Positions 43,241-52,217 of a DNA stretch of 64,000 nt are shown in pieces. Source of the stretch: Erythrobacter ani (GTDB taxonomy: Bacteria; Pseudomonadota; Alphaproteobacteria; Sphingomonadales; Sphingomonadaceae); assembly GCF_019204025.1 (NCBI RefSeq), contig NZ_JAGSPB010000002.1, positions 930,001 through 994,000 of the forward strand, in the 5' to 3' direction. The position numbers and the translations under genes were made by a program. Numbering within the stretch: the stretch's first letter is position 1; the number at the start of each line of letters is the position of its first letter. The notes under the pieces are model-generated. The model was not told the origin of the DNA, searched no databases, and saw only the letters and a list, made by a program, of their open reading frames with translations.

Positions 43241-44266
43241 TTGGGTTACCGCGTAGCCGTTGTCGGCGCGACCGGAAATGTCGGGCGCGAAATGATGCAG
43301 ATCCTCGCCGAGCGGGAGTTTCCCGTCGATGAAGTGGCTGCTGTCGCTTCCAGCCGTTCGCAGGGCAGCGAGGTCGAATACGGCGACACCGGCAAGATGT
43401 TGAAATGCAGGAATATCGAGCATTTCGATTGGACAGGCTGGGACATTGCCTTGTTTGCGGCAGGCTCAGGCCCGGCGAAGGAATACGCGCCAAAGGCGGC
43501 GGCGGCAGGATGCGTGGTGATCGACAATTCGTCGCTCTATCGAATGGAACCGGACGTGCCGCTGATCGTGCCCGAAGTGAACCCCGATGCAATCGACGGT
43601 TACAAAGAGCGTAACATCATCGCCAATCCGAATTGCTCGACCGCGCAGCTGGTGGTGGCACTCGCTCCGCTTCACAAGGCTGCCACTATCAAGCGGGTGA
43701 TCGTATCGACCTACCAATCCGTTTCTGGCGCAGGCAAGGCCGGAATGGACGAGTTGTTCGAACAAAGTCGCGCGATTTTCGTGGGCGATCCGGTCGAACC
43801 GACGAAGTTCACGAAACAAATCGCTTTCAACGTCATCCCGCATATCGATGTCTTCCTCGACGATGGATCGACGAAGGAGGAGTGGAAGATGATGGTCGAG
43901 ACCAAGAAGATCCTCGACCCCAAGATTAAGCTCAACGCGACATGCGTGCGCGTACCAGTGTTTGTGGGCCATTCCGAAGCGGTGAACATCGAGTTCGAAA
44001 AGGAGCTTTCTGCAGAACAGGCGCAAGACATCCTGCGCGAGGCGCCTGGCATCATGCTTGTCGATAAGCGCGAGGACGAGGGCTACGTTACTCCGGTCGA
44101 GAGCGCGGGTGACAGCGCCACTTATATTAGCCGCGTGCGCGACGATCCCACGGTCGAAAACGGCATCACGCTGTGGTGCGTGTCCGACAATCTGCGCAAA
44201 GGCGCTGCGCTCAATGCGGTGCAGATCGCTGAATTGCTTGGACGGCGTCACCTGAAGAAAGGCTGA
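43241..44266 (+). CDS. asd: Aspartate-semialdehyde dehydrogenase
   Basis: Asd reduces aspartyl-4-phosphate to the semialdehyde, the branch point to lysine/diaminopimelate, threonine and methionine. The 341-aa product has the NADP motif VVGATGNVGREMM, the catalytic Cys in IANPNCSTAQL and the catalytic His in RVPVFVGHSEAV. The start is TTG 43241 with GGAG upstream. A nearby ATG at 43234 is out of frame, so the TTG is required to include the first beta strand. Five bases separate it from the following lipoprotein gene. Confidence 0.95.
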   Translation: MGYRVAVVGATGNVGREMMQILAEREFPVDEVAAVASSRSQGSEVEYGDTGKMLKCRNIEHFDWTGWDIALFAAGSGPAKEYAPKAAAAGCVVIDNSSLYRMEPDVPLIVPEVNPDAIDGYKERNIIANPNCSTAQLVVALAPLHKAATIKRVIVSTYQSVSGAGKAGMDELFEQSRAIFVGDPVEPTKFTKQIAFNVIPHIDVFLDDGSTKEEWKMMVETKKILDPKIKLNATCVRVPVFVGHSEAVNIEFEKELSAEQAQDILREAPGIMLVDKREDEGYVTPVESAGDSATYISRVRDDPTVENGITLWCVSDNLRKGAALNAVQIAELLGRRHLKKG

Positions 44267-44271
44267 TCGCG

Positions 44272-44814
44272 ATGCGCACAATTCTCCTTACATTGGCAGC
44301 ATTCGCGCTGGCGGCCTGCGACAGCGGGACAGTGCCAAGCCCGGCGGAACAGGCTGAATTGCGGGCCAGCAATCCGGTGGTCGAAAGCAACGAAGTCGCC
44401 CTTAATGCCGATGGTCTTATCGCCGGTCCAGAAGCGTTTTATTTCGCCGCCGGGCAGAACGAGGTGGAAGGAGCGCTCGCGCGAACCTTCGGTCAGGCCG
44501 GGGACTCTAGCGATATGCCCGATTGCGGCGTGGGACCGATGGTTTCCAGTCGGTTTCCAGGCGGTTTGATAGTCAACTACAAGGACGGCTCACTGGTCGG
44601 GTGGCTGTGGGAAGAAGAAAGCACCAATATCGGCGTCACCGGCGATCTTAGGATCGGCGCGGCCAGGGATTCGATCGAGGCGGAACCCGGTTTCGCCATG
44701 ATCGAGGGGAGCACTCTGGGGGAGGAGTTTGCCATCGGCGACAGGATCGGCGGCTTCTTCGAGGACGGTGCCGTATCTGCTCTCTACGCAGGAACGCAGT
44801 GCTTTTTCAGGTAG
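44272..44814 (+). CDS. Putative lipoprotein, 180 aa
   Basis: The N-terminus MRTILLTLAAFALAAC is a lipoprotein signal with Cys16 as acylation site; Asp17 at +2 would hint at inner-membrane retention by the E. coli rule. The mature part is acidic, with LNADGLIAG, a 'FGQAGDSSDMPDCGVGP' segment (one Cys) and a second Cys near the C-terminus (TQCFFR); the two could form a disulfide. No known family recognised. It probably shares the asd transcript. Confidence 0.8.
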   Translation: MRTILLTLAAFALAACDSGTVPSPAEQAELRASNPVVESNEVALNADGLIAGPEAFYFAAGQNEVEGALARTFGQAGDSSDMPDCGVGPMVSSRFPGGLIVNYKDGSLVGWLWEEESTNIGVTGDLRIGAARDSIEAEPGFAMIEGSTLGEEFAIGDRIGGFFEDGAVSALYAGTQCFFR

Positions 44815-44847
44815 GCATTCGCGGGTCAGTCGCGCTAAGCTGACGGG

Positions 44848-45498
44848 ATGACCTTGAACGCGGACCTCTTCTTCAGCTTTCGATCGCCCTATTCCTACCT
44901 TGCCATTGGGCGCTTCCGCGCGCTGAGCGAAGAGTTTGACATCGACGTCGCGCTGCGGACCGTTTGGCCGATTGCCATCCGCGATCCCGACATCTTGTTT
45001 AGCGGCAACCCGGCGGCGCCAAGATATATCCTCATGGATTCATTCCGGTCGGCGCAGATGCTCGGTATTCCGTTCCGTTGGCCTCGGCCCGACCCCGTGG
45101 TGCAAGACTTGACGACGCGTCAAATCGCCGACGACCAGCCCCTCATTCGCCGCGTGTGCAGATTGGGACAAGCGGCGAGTCGGCAGGGCAAGGGGCTGGC
45201 CTTTGCCGACGAAGTATCGCGTATTATCTTCTCGGGCGAAGTCGACGGGTGGAATGAAGGCGACCATCTTGCACGCGCGGCGAACCGTGCCGGTTTGGAT
45301 CTCGAAGAACTTGAAACCGTTGTCGCAAGCGATGCTGGTACTCTTGATGCCGAGATTGCCGCCAATCAGGACGCTCTCGAAGCAGCGGGCCATTGGGGCG
45401 TGCCCACACTGGTTTTTGAGGGGGAACCATTTTTCGGCCAAGACCGGATTGAGATGGCCAAGTGGCGCATGGAGCAAAAGGGCCTGCAAAAGCGGTGA
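44848..45498 (+). CDS. 2-hydroxychromene-2-carboxylate isomerase-like, DsbA/GST-kappa fold
   Basis: The 216-aa protein begins DLFFSFRSPYSYLAIGRF, the HCCA-isomerase/GST-kappa signature, with Ser taking the active-site position of thioredoxin-fold CxxC. The helical insert and the C-terminal GVPTLVFEGEPFFGQDRIEMAKW complete the fold. HCCA isomerases are glutathione-dependent enzymes of naphthalene breakdown, but most homologues have unknown substrates, and no naphthalene genes are nearby. It is coupled to the next gene by a GTGA overlap. Confidence 0.85.
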   Translation: MTLNADLFFSFRSPYSYLAIGRFRALSEEFDIDVALRTVWPIAIRDPDILFSGNPAAPRYILMDSFRSAQMLGIPFRWPRPDPVVQDLTTRQIADDQPLIRRVCRLGQAASRQGKGLAFADEVSRIIFSGEVDGWNEGDHLARAANRAGLDLEELETVVASDAGTLDAEIAANQDALEAAGHWGVPTLVFEGEPFFGQDRIEMAKWRMEQKGLQKR

Positions 45499-45944
45499 GG
45501 GGCGGGCTGTCAGGCGAATGCCTTTGCGGCGTGGTCCGGTACACGCTCGCCGATGGTTTCCGTCTCAAACCGTATGCGTGCCACTGCACGGATTGCCAAA
45601 CCCGCACAGGTTCCGCTTTCAGTCTGCATATGCTGTTTCGCATCGATGATCTCACCATCGAGGGAGACTTGGACATCGCCGAATACCACCAACCTAGCGG
45701 GGCCGAGGCGAAAGTATTCGGATGCCAAAAGTGCAAGGCCCGGATCTACGCTGTAAATAACGTGCGCGAGGGTTTCGGGTCACTGCGCTGCGGCACGCTG
45801 TACAACAGTCATGAGATTGTACCCGCAGCGCATATCTGGGTCCGGAGCAAGCAGCCGTGGATCGCACTTCCCGATGACGCCAAAACCATGGAGACGAACC
45901 CGGAGACCGCTGAAGAATGGGTCAATCTGGTGGGGATCGCTTGA
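45495..45944 (+). CDS. GFA/CENP-V family zinc protein, 149 aa
   Basis: Starting at GTG 45495, which overlaps the upstream stop, the product carries the zinc cysteines of the glutathione-dependent formaldehyde-activating (GFA) family: C9 and C11 (CLCG), C29, C31 and C34 (CHCTDC), and C77/C80 (CQKC). The ending IWVRSKQPWIALPDD is typical. The name is historical, and most members have no demonstrated formaldehyde role. An upstream in-frame extension to 45462 lies inside the previous gene and is rejected. Confidence 0.88.
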   Translation: MRGGLSGECLCGVVRYTLADGFRLKPYACHCTDCQTRTGSAFSLHMLFRIDDLTIEGDLDIAEYHQPSGAEAKVFGCQKCKARIYAVNNVREGFGSLRCGTLYNSHEIVPAAHIWVRSKQPWIALPDDAKTMETNPETAEEWVNLVGIA

Positions 45945-45946
45945 TA

Positions 45947-46705
45947 ATGATTAGCCAAGATTTTGCTTCGTTCGACGGGACTGAGCTTGCTGTCCACAGG
46001 CTGGGCGAGGGTAGGCCAGTCGTGCTGCTACATGGCCTCTTCTCCAGCGCCGCGATGAACTGGATCAAATGGGGCCATGCCGAAAAACTCGCTGAGGCGG
46101 GCTTCACGGCCATCATGCTCGATTTTCGCGTTCACGGTGAAAGCGCGTCGCCGACCGACCCCGCCGCTTATCCGGCGAGAGTCCTGGTGCGCGACGCTGC
46201 AGCTCTGATCGAACACGCGGAGCTCGAAGATGGCGGATATGATCTTGTCGGTTTTTCACTCGGTGCGCGTACAGCGATCCACGGTTGTGCGACCGGCGTT
46301 CTGCGCCCACGGAGGCTGATCGCGTGCGGCATGGGCGTTGCCGGCCTTGCGGATTGGCAGCGCCGCTCCGCGTTCTTCAAGCGGGTGATCGACGAATTCG
46401 ATACGATCGAACGCGGTGATCCTGCCTATCTCTCGAGGCAATTCCTGAAGTCGCAGGGTGTCGACCGGGTAGCGGCGCGGCTCTTGCTAGACGCATTCGA
46501 GGACCTCGATGCGGCGATGTTAAGTGACATAGATCAACCTTCATTGGTCGTTTGCGGTGAGAAGGATGACGACAATGGGTCGGCAGAAGATCTGGCGCGG
46601 CTTTTGCCCAATGCACTGTATCTGGAGATTCCCGGCGGACATCTTGATAGTGCGACGAAACCCGAGTTAGGCGATGCTATCGTCGAGTTTCTAAGCCAGA
46701 CATGA
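45947..46705 (+). CDS. Alpha/beta hydrolase, 252 aa
   Basis: From ATG 45947 the protein shows the oxyanion motif LLHGLFSSAAMNW, LDFRVHGES, the nucleophile elbow GFSLGAR with Ser, the acid region VVCGEKDDDNG and His in IPGGHLDSA. All triad elements are therefore present. It resembles proline-iminopeptidase/esterase-type serine hydrolases; the substrate is unknown. Its stop overlaps the next ATG (ATGA, 46702-46705), continuing the string of coupled genes from 44.8 kb. Confidence 0.87.
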   Translation: MISQDFASFDGTELAVHRLGEGRPVVLLHGLFSSAAMNWIKWGHAEKLAEAGFTAIMLDFRVHGESASPTDPAAYPARVLVRDAAALIEHAELEDGGYDLVGFSLGARTAIHGCATGVLRPRRLIACGMGVAGLADWQRRSAFFKRVIDEFDTIERGDPAYLSRQFLKSQGVDRVAARLLLDAFEDLDAAMLSDIDQPSLVVCGEKDDDNGSAEDLARLLPNALYLEIPGGHLDSATKPELGDAIVEFLSQT

Positions 46706-47217
46706 CACGTAAGGCGCCCGATCTTAAGTATTGGCTGATCGGGCTCGCCATTTTCGTTGGCTTGGTCGCGGCAAGCGCGCTCCTGCGGGGCGATGCGCCT
46801 TACGGGATAGTCGATCATCAGGCGGCCGGTACTGCGCGGCAGGTCGACATCATACAGGCCAGCTGGCGCGATTCCGAGCTGACCACGATCATGACGATCT
46901 CCATGCTGGTCGATCTGATTTTTATCGGCGTCTACAGCTTCGGCTGCTGGCGTGCTGGTCGGAGCTTCATCGCGTTCGGAAGCGCAGCAATGAAGACCAT
47001 CGGCCTTGCGGTCATAAGTGCTGCGGCGGTATTTTGCGTGACCGACTATATCGAGACCATTTTGCAAGTCGTTCAGATGATCCGCGCGCAAGGCTCCGAC
47101 TGGATGGCAGCAGCGGCGGCGACTGCACAGCCTATAAAGATCGCCGCGTGGATCGCGACATTCATCGGAGTCCTGATCGGCATGATCGTCTGCATGAAAA
47201 AGAAGAGCGACGCTTGA
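46702..47217 (+). CDS. Four-TM membrane protein of unknown function, 171 aa
   Basis: Hydrophobic segments lie at about residues 11-28, 61-82, 93-115 and 141-163. The loop between the first two holds DHQAAGTARQVDIIQASWR, and the protein ends in a basic KKKSDA. The hydrophobic pattern and the loop after TM1 resemble small uncharacterised inner-membrane proteins of this group; no domain is recognised. It is coupled to the upstream hydrolase by a 4-nt overlap; a 69-bp gap separates it from the M2 peptidase. Confidence 0.75.
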   Translation: MTRKAPDLKYWLIGLAIFVGLVAASALLRGDAPYGIVDHQAAGTARQVDIIQASWRDSELTTIMTISMLVDLIFIGVYSFGCWRAGRSFIAFGSAAMKTIGLAVISAAAVFCVTDYIETILQVVQMIRAQGSDWMAAAAATAQPIKIAAWIATFIGVLIGMIVCMKKKSDA

Positions 47218-47286
47218 TTCAGGTCGCGCGCAGGTTCAATCAGATCATCGTCGCAGAACCCACATTTTTCACAGGATCGCAAACCC

Positions 47287-49158
47287 ATGAAATTCGCTTC
47301 TTCCGCGTTCAAGACGTCGTTCGCCGCGCTCGCCATTTCGCTCGCCTCTGCTCCCGCATTCGCCGATGAACACACCGATGGAATTGCCGCGCAGGATGTC
47401 GCCGTAACCGAATTCCCCTTGACGCCGGAAGGTGCGGCCCAATTCATCGCTGCGGTCGAAGCGGACCTGAGTGATTTCGCCAAGACGTTTGCGCATGTCT
47501 CGTGGCTCAACGCGACCAACATCAACTACGATTCCAACACATTGGCGGCACTGTATGGCGCGCAAAGCACGCTAAAACAGGTTGGCTACGCCAACGATGC
47601 GGCGAAATATGCCAGGGTTGAGGGACTGGATGCAGAAGTGTCGCGTAAACTCGACATGCTGCGTAACGGTATCGCGATGCCAGCGCCTTCGCGCGATGGC
47701 GCTGCCGAAGAATTGTCGAACATTGCCACCGATCTCGCGGCGCAATATGGTCAGGGCAAAGGTACGTTGGGCGGCGAGCCGATTAACGGATCGGACATCG
47801 AAGCGGAAATGGGCAATTTGGATCGGACTCCGGCTGAGCTTGCCGAAATGTGGGCCAGCTGGCACGACAATGTAGGTGCGCCAATGCGCGAGGATTACGC
47901 GCGCATGATCGCCATCGCCAATGAAGGCGCGGCGGAGCTTGGCTTCGACAATGTCGGCACTATGTGGCGATCCGGCTACGATATGACCCCAGAAGAATTC
48001 GCCGCCGATACGGAGCGCATGTGGCAGGAAGTGAAGCCGCTCTATGTCGCGCTGCACACTTATGTCCGGCGCAAGCTCAATGAAAAGCACGGCGACGAAA
48101 TTCAGCCTGCGACTGGCCCGATCCGCGCCGACCTACTCGGCAACATGTGGGCCCAGGAATGGGGCAATATATACCCGCTTGTCGCGCCGGAAGGTGCAGG
48201 TGATATCGGTTACGATCTCACCGAATTGATCGACCAGAAAGACCTCGACGCAGTAGAAATGACGCGTGTCGGTGAAGGCTTTTTTTCATCGCTCGGATTC
48301 GAACCGCTGCCGGATACATTCTGGGAGCGGAGCCAATTCACCAAACCCCGCGACCGCGAAGTGGTATGCCATGCGAGCGCGTGGAACCTCGACAATGTCG
48401 ACGATTTGCGGATCAAGATGTGCATCAAGGAAAATGCGGATGATTTCATCGTCATTCATCATGAGCTTGGGCACAATTATTACCAACGCGCCTACAACAT
48501 GCAGGATTACCTGCATCTCAACGGTGCTAATGACGGTTTCCACGAAGCGATTGGCGATATGATCGCTCTTTCAATCACACCTGAATATCTGGTGCAGATC
48601 GGCATGCTTCAGCCAGATCAGGTGCCGAGCGCGGACAAGGACATCGGGCTTTTGCTGCGTCAGGCGATGGACAAGGTTGCGTTTCTTCCATTCGGCCTGC
48701 TTGTTGACCGGTATCGCTGGAGCGTATTCGACGGATCGGTCGCGCCGCAGGATTATAACACTGCATGGACCGAGCTTCGGACGCAATATCAGGGAATCGT
48801 GCCTCCGGTTGAGCGGCCCGCAAGCGCATTCGATCCCGGCGCCAAATATCATGTGCCTGGCAACGTGTCCTACACGCGGTACTTCCTCGCGCGGCTTCTG
48901 CAGTTCCAGTTCTTCAAGGCGGCCTGCGATCAGGCCGGATGGGAAGGGCCACTGCACCGCTGCTCGTTCTATGGTAACGAAGAAGTCGGCAAGAACCTCA
49001 ATGCGATGCTCGAACTCGGCGCATCGAAGCCATGGCCCGACGCGCTCGAAGCGTTTACCGGAGAACGCCAGATGAGCGGACAGGCCATGGTCGATTATTT
49101 CGCACCACTCAAAGAGTGGCTGGATGAGCAGAACGAGGGGCAGGAGGAAGGCTGGTGA
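47287..49158 (+). CDS. M2 family metallopeptidase (ACE-type peptidyl-dipeptidase)
   Basis: The 623-aa product has a Sec signal (to about residue 25, ASAPAFA) and a large helical domain. The zinc motif is H392-E-L-G-H396 with the third ligand E420 in FHEAIGD, exactly the HExxH-x23-E spacing of angiotensin-converting enzyme. Other ACE-like segments are VCHASAWNLD, LHLNGANDGFHEA and VPGNVSYTRYFLARLLQFQFFKA. It would remove dipeptides from peptide C-termini in the periplasm. It heads a coupled string; its stop overlaps the GTG of the next gene. Confidence 0.95.
   Translation: MKFASSAFKTSFAALAISLASAPAFADEHTDGIAAQDVAVTEFPLTPEGAAQFIAAVEADLSDFAKTFAHVSWLNATNINYDSNTLAALYGAQSTLKQVGYANDAAKYARVEGLDAEVSRKLDMLRNGIAMPAPSRDGAAEELSNIATDLAAQYGQGKGTLGGEPINGSDIEAEMGNLDRTPAELAEMWASWHDNVGAPMREDYARMIAIANEGAAELGFDNVGTMWRSGYDMTPEEFAADTERMWQEVKPLYVALHTYVRRKLNEKHGDEIQPATGPIRADLLGNMWAQEWGNIYPLVAPEGAGDIGYDLTELIDQKDLDAVEMTRVGEGFFSSLGFEPLPDTFWERSQFTKPRDREVVCHASAWNLDNVDDLRIKMCIKENADDFIVIHHELGHNYYQRAYNMQDYLHLNGANDGFHEAIGDMIALSITPEYLVQIGMLQPDQVPSADKDIGLLLRQAMDKVAFLPFGLLVDRYRWSVFDGSVAPQDYNTAWTELRTQYQGIVPPVERPASAFDPGAKYHVPGNVSYTRYFLARLLQFQFFKAACDQAGWEGPLHRCSFYGNEEVGKNLNAMLELGASKPWPDALEAFTGERQMSGQAMVDYFAPLKEWLDEQNEGQEEGW
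49142..49147 (+). promoter_or_regulatory. Ribosome-binding site for the YbjN-like gene
   Basis: AGGAGG within the end of the M2 peptidase gene, 7 bp before GTG 49155; it supports the GTG start that overlaps the upstream TGA. Confidence 0.8.
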
Positions 49159-49727
49159 GAATTGCTGCAGGCTTTGCGGCGGCTTGCTGCGTTTCGGTCT
49201 TGCTCGGGTCGTCAGCGCACGCTCAGAGTGACGACGTCCCGATGGTTTCCGCCGGAGATGTTGAGGGCGTCATGAGTGCCCTCAAGTCGGCTGGCTACGA
49301 TGTAAAACTGTTCGAACGTGAAGGAGATGATGACACGACATTTATTGAGGTAGACACAGGGGTCGGGGTTAGTCAGGTTCGTTTCGCTGACTGTGCGCCC
49401 GCTGTTCCAGACTTTTGCGAAACTCTCGTACTTTCGACCTGGTGGGATCGCGAAACGCCGATGTCGAACGAGGCTGTGGCGGCAGCTAATAAAAAGAACC
49501 AATATGTTTCTGTTTTTCTCGCAGCGGACGGCGATCCCGTCATGCAATGGGCGATTCTGACTCGGCGCGAGGGTATACCTGCGACGGTGTTCTTGAATGC
49601 TATTCAACGGTTCAGCGGCATTGCGCGCGATTACCGTGATTTGGCTTTCGAAAGTGACGTACCTCGCGATGACCCGGTATCTACGACCAATGAAAGCAGC
49701 GAAAGCGATGGATCTGATGCCGAATAG
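49155..49727 (+). CDS. Secreted YbjN-domain-like protein, 190 aa
   Basis: Start GTG 49155 is fixed by AGGAGG upstream and the GTGA overlap. A Sec signal ends at SSAHAQ. The body matches the YbjN pattern: VSAGDVEGVMSALKSAGYDVKLF, then a beta strand FIEVDTGVGVSQVRF, a Cys pair (DCAPAVPDFCE), and NEAVAAANKKNQYVSVFLAADGD. The tail is Ser/Asp/Glu-rich. YbjN-like proteins have no settled biochemical role. GC is lower than in flanking genes: 29 of 60 in 49321-49380. It overlaps the start of the propeller lipoprotein. Confidence 0.78.
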   Translation: MRIAAGFAAACCVSVLLGSSAHAQSDDVPMVSAGDVEGVMSALKSAGYDVKLFEREGDDDTTFIEVDTGVGVSQVRFADCAPAVPDFCETLVLSTWWDRETPMSNEAVAAANKKNQYVSVFLAADGDPVMQWAILTRREGIPATVFLNAIQRFSGIARDYRDLAFESDVPRDDPVSTTNESSESDGSDAE

Positions 49728-50781
49728 GAATTTCATGTGTGGGTTGGCCGCCCTATCCTTGGGAGGCTGTTCGGCTGAGGTCGAGGATTTCTTCAAAAGC
49801 GCTCCGCTCGGCACTGCCGATGTGCTGGAAGGCACGCCCGAAGCCGGTTGGGATACGGGTGCACGTTCCGGCGCGACCCTGTTTGTCGCGAACAAGCGCG
49901 GCAATACTCTGTCCAAGATCGACCTAGCGTCGGGCGAGGAAGTGCTGCGGTTGGACAGCTGCACCAACCCGCATGAGTTGGCGACGTCGCCCGATGGGGA
50001 TCATGTGGCGCTCGCCTGTTATGGCGGCACCACGGTGGACATTTTTACATCCGCGGATCTTTCGCGCGTAGCCAGCATCGAGCTCGGCGACAATGCCCGG
50101 CCGCATGGGATCGTATGGCATTCGACCGGCGATATCTATGCGACTGCCGAGGGCCGCAAATCGATCGTCTGGATCCATGACCCGCTGGGAGAAACAGAAA
50201 CCTTTGAATACGCCACTGGCAAGGAGGGAAGCCACATGCTTGTGGTTTCTCCCGATGCGACCACGGCGTGGACGACCGATCTCGGCTCTCGCACAGTCAC
50301 GCGGATCGATCTGAAGGCGCAATCGGCGCCGCTTTCCGTCACCGTGGGCGAAGAGCCGGAAGGCATCGCGTTGTCGCCCGATGGCGAAGCGCTGTGGGTT
50401 TCGGCCCGCGGATCGAACCAGGCATTCGAGCTCGATCCGGCAACGATGGAGGTTCGTCACACGCTGGACACCGGCGCATTCCCGCTCCGACTGGCGATCC
50501 GGCCGCAGGGCGATGTCGCCGTCACGTCCGATCTCGCCGACGGAGGGTTGACGGTCATCGACCTCGCTTTGGCAAAGGTTGTTCGGACGATCGCGGTGTC
50601 GAGCGCCGAAGAAGCTCAGGACCGGTTTCAGGTCACGATCCTATGGTCGGACGATGGCGAGCGAATCTACGTAGCCGAAACGGCAAGCAACACGGTAGCG
50701 GAGGTGGATTACAGCACCGGAGAAGTGCTCCGGCGCCTGCCCACGGGTGAAGGCGGTGATGGCATGGCGATCCTTCATTGA
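49717..50781 (+). CDS. Beta-propeller lipoprotein (YVTN/YncE-type)
   Basis: With ATG 49717 the 354-aa product begins MPNRNFMCGLAALSLGGC, a lipoprotein signal with the acylated Cys at residue 18; ATG 49708 is an alternative. The mature part has about seven repeats of the YVTN type (for example LFVANKRGNTLSKIDLASGE, VYVAETASN-like IYVAETASNTVAEVDYSTGE), which form a propeller of the cytochrome-cd1/YncE kind. No haem or metal motif is visible. It overlaps the end of the YbjN-like gene and its own stop overlaps the TTG of rimB, so the three are coupled. Confidence 0.85.
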   Translation: MPNRNFMCGLAALSLGGCSAEVEDFFKSAPLGTADVLEGTPEAGWDTGARSGATLFVANKRGNTLSKIDLASGEEVLRLDSCTNPHELATSPDGDHVALACYGGTTVDIFTSADLSRVASIELGDNARPHGIVWHSTGDIYATAEGRKSIVWIHDPLGETETFEYATGKEGSHMLVVSPDATTAWTTDLGSRTVTRIDLKAQSAPLSVTVGEEPEGIALSPDGEALWVSARGSNQAFELDPATMEVRHTLDTGAFPLRLAIRPQGDVAVTSDLADGGLTVIDLALAKVVRTIAVSSAEEAQDRFQVTILWSDDGERIYVAETASNTVAEVDYSTGEVLRRLPTGEGGDGMAILH

Positions 50782-51242
50782 CAGGCGAAAGGAAACTCGA
50801 GGGTCCGCTAGTCGTCGGTTGGCGTGAGCTGGTCGATCTGCCTGAGCTCTGCCTGACCGGTATACCTGCGAAGATCGACAGCGGGGCTCGCACATCCTCA
50901 CTTCATGGCCGGGTGATCGAAGAGATCGAACGTGGCGGCGAACCCTTCGTCCGGTTTGCAGTCGATTGGGGCGGTGAAGAACATATTTGCGAGGCGGTGC
51001 ACGTCGATATTCGCGGCATAACCAGCTCCAATGGGAAGACGCAGCGGCGTTATGTCATCAAGACGCCGATGGTCATCGGCAATGTCCGCTTTCGTGCGGA
51101 AATCAGCTTGGCCGACCGTTCGGACATGAAATTCCCCATGCTCGTAGGGCGTTCGTCGCTTCGTCGTCGCTTTCTTGTCGATAGTGGCTATTCATGGCTG
51201 CAGACCCTCAAGATGACCACAGTTGAGGGTCACAAGCCCTGA
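50778..51242 (+). CDS. rimB: RimB-type retropepsin-like protease (PF05618 family)
   Basis: Starting at TTG 50778 (TTGA overlap with the upstream stop), the 154-aa protein shows the family core [13 protein letters not shown], the putative catalytic D34-S-G motif in [29 protein letters not shown], and [19 protein letters not shown]. The family was first called 'ATP-dependent zinc protease' but has a retropepsin-like active site. In Pseudomonas RimB trims polyglutamate tails placed by RimK on ribosomal protein S6. A rimK gene follows immediately, which supports the name. Confidence 0.83.
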   Translation: MTGERKLEGPLVVGWRELVDLPELCLTGIPAKIDSGARTSSLHGRVIEEIERGGEPFVRFAVDWGGEEHICEAVHVDIRGITSSNGKTQRRYVIKTPMVIGNVRFRAEISLADRSDMKFPMLVGRSSLRRRFLVDSGYSWLQTLKMTTVEGHKP

Positions 51243-51261
51243 TCCAGGAGAAATGCCGCTC

Positions 51262-52167
51262 ATGAAAATCGCGATGCTCGCACGCAATCCGAACCTCTAT
51301 TCGCATAAGCGATTGAAAGAGGCTGCGGAAACACGCGGCCATACCCTCGATATCCTGAATACCACGCGGTGCACGGTAAACATTGCCAGCCACCGCCCGA
51401 CGATCACGTATAACGGCGATACTCTCGCCGGTTACGAGGCGGTCATTCCTCGCATCGGCGCATCGATCACGAATTACGGTTTGGCGGTCCTGCGCCAGTT
51501 CGAAATGCAGGGGGTGTGGCCGCTGAATGAAAGCGTTGCGATCGGCCGCAGCCGCGACAAGTTGCGCTCTATGCAGATCCTTGCAAAGCACGGCATTGGT
51601 CTTCCACTGACCGCTTACGCCAACGATCCGAAACAGGCCGAGGAGATCATCAAGGCGGTCAATGGTCCCCCGGTGGTCATCAAATTGCTGGAAGGGACGC
51701 AGGGCATCGGCGTCGTTCTGGCCGAAACAATGTCGAGCGCCAAGTCGGTAATCGAGGCTTTCCGCGGTGCGAATGTGAACATTCTTGTGCAGGAATTCAT
51801 CAAGGAAGCTGGCGGCACCGATATCCGGGCGCTCGTAGTCGGCGGCAAGGTCGTCGCTGCGATGAAGCGCACCGGCGCAGCGGACGATTTCCGAAGCAAC
51901 CTCCACCGCGGCGGCAGCGCGCAGCTTATCAAGATCACTCCCGAGGAACGCTCGACCGCTGTCCGCGCAGCCAAGCACATGGGTCTTAACGTGTGCGGTG
52001 TGGACATGCTGCGCAGCAATCACGGACCTGTGATCATGGAGGTGAATTCATCGCCTGGCCTTGAAGGGATTGAGAAGGCGACCGAGAAAGACATTGCCGG
52101 AATGATCATTGATTACATCGTTTCGCATGCCAAGTCGGGCAACACCAAGACGAAAGGCAAGGGATAA
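51262..52167 (+). CDS. rimK: RimK-family alpha-L-glutamate ligase (ATP-grasp)
   Basis: From ATG 51262 (AGGAG 11 bp upstream) the 301-aa product has the RimK pre-ATP-grasp domain ([18 protein letters not shown]) and ATP-grasp domain ([44 protein letters not shown], metal-binding [17 protein letters not shown]). RimK adds glutamates to the C-terminus of ribosomal protein S6 and can make free polyglutamate. The 301-aa length matches E. coli RimK (300). rpsF, encoding S6, is 3 kb away on the other strand. It follows rimB by 19 bp. Confidence 0.93.
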   Translation: MKIAMLARNPNLYSHKRLKEAAETRGHTLDILNTTRCTVNIASHRPTITYNGDTLAGYEAVIPRIGASITNYGLAVLRQFEMQGVWPLNESVAIGRSRDKLRSMQILAKHGIGLPLTAYANDPKQAEEIIKAVNGPPVVIKLLEGTQGIGVVLAETMSSAKSVIEAFRGANVNILVQEFIKEAGGTDIRALVVGGKVVAAMKRTGAADDFRSNLHRGGSAQLIKITPEERSTAVRAAKHMGLNVCGVDMLRSNHGPVIMEVNSSPGLEGIEKATEKDIAGMIIDYIVSHAKSGNTKTKGKG

Positions 52168-52217
52168 CGGCCAAGGGGCGCTGATCAATGATCGCGTCAT
52201 CGACGGGAGATACGCTG

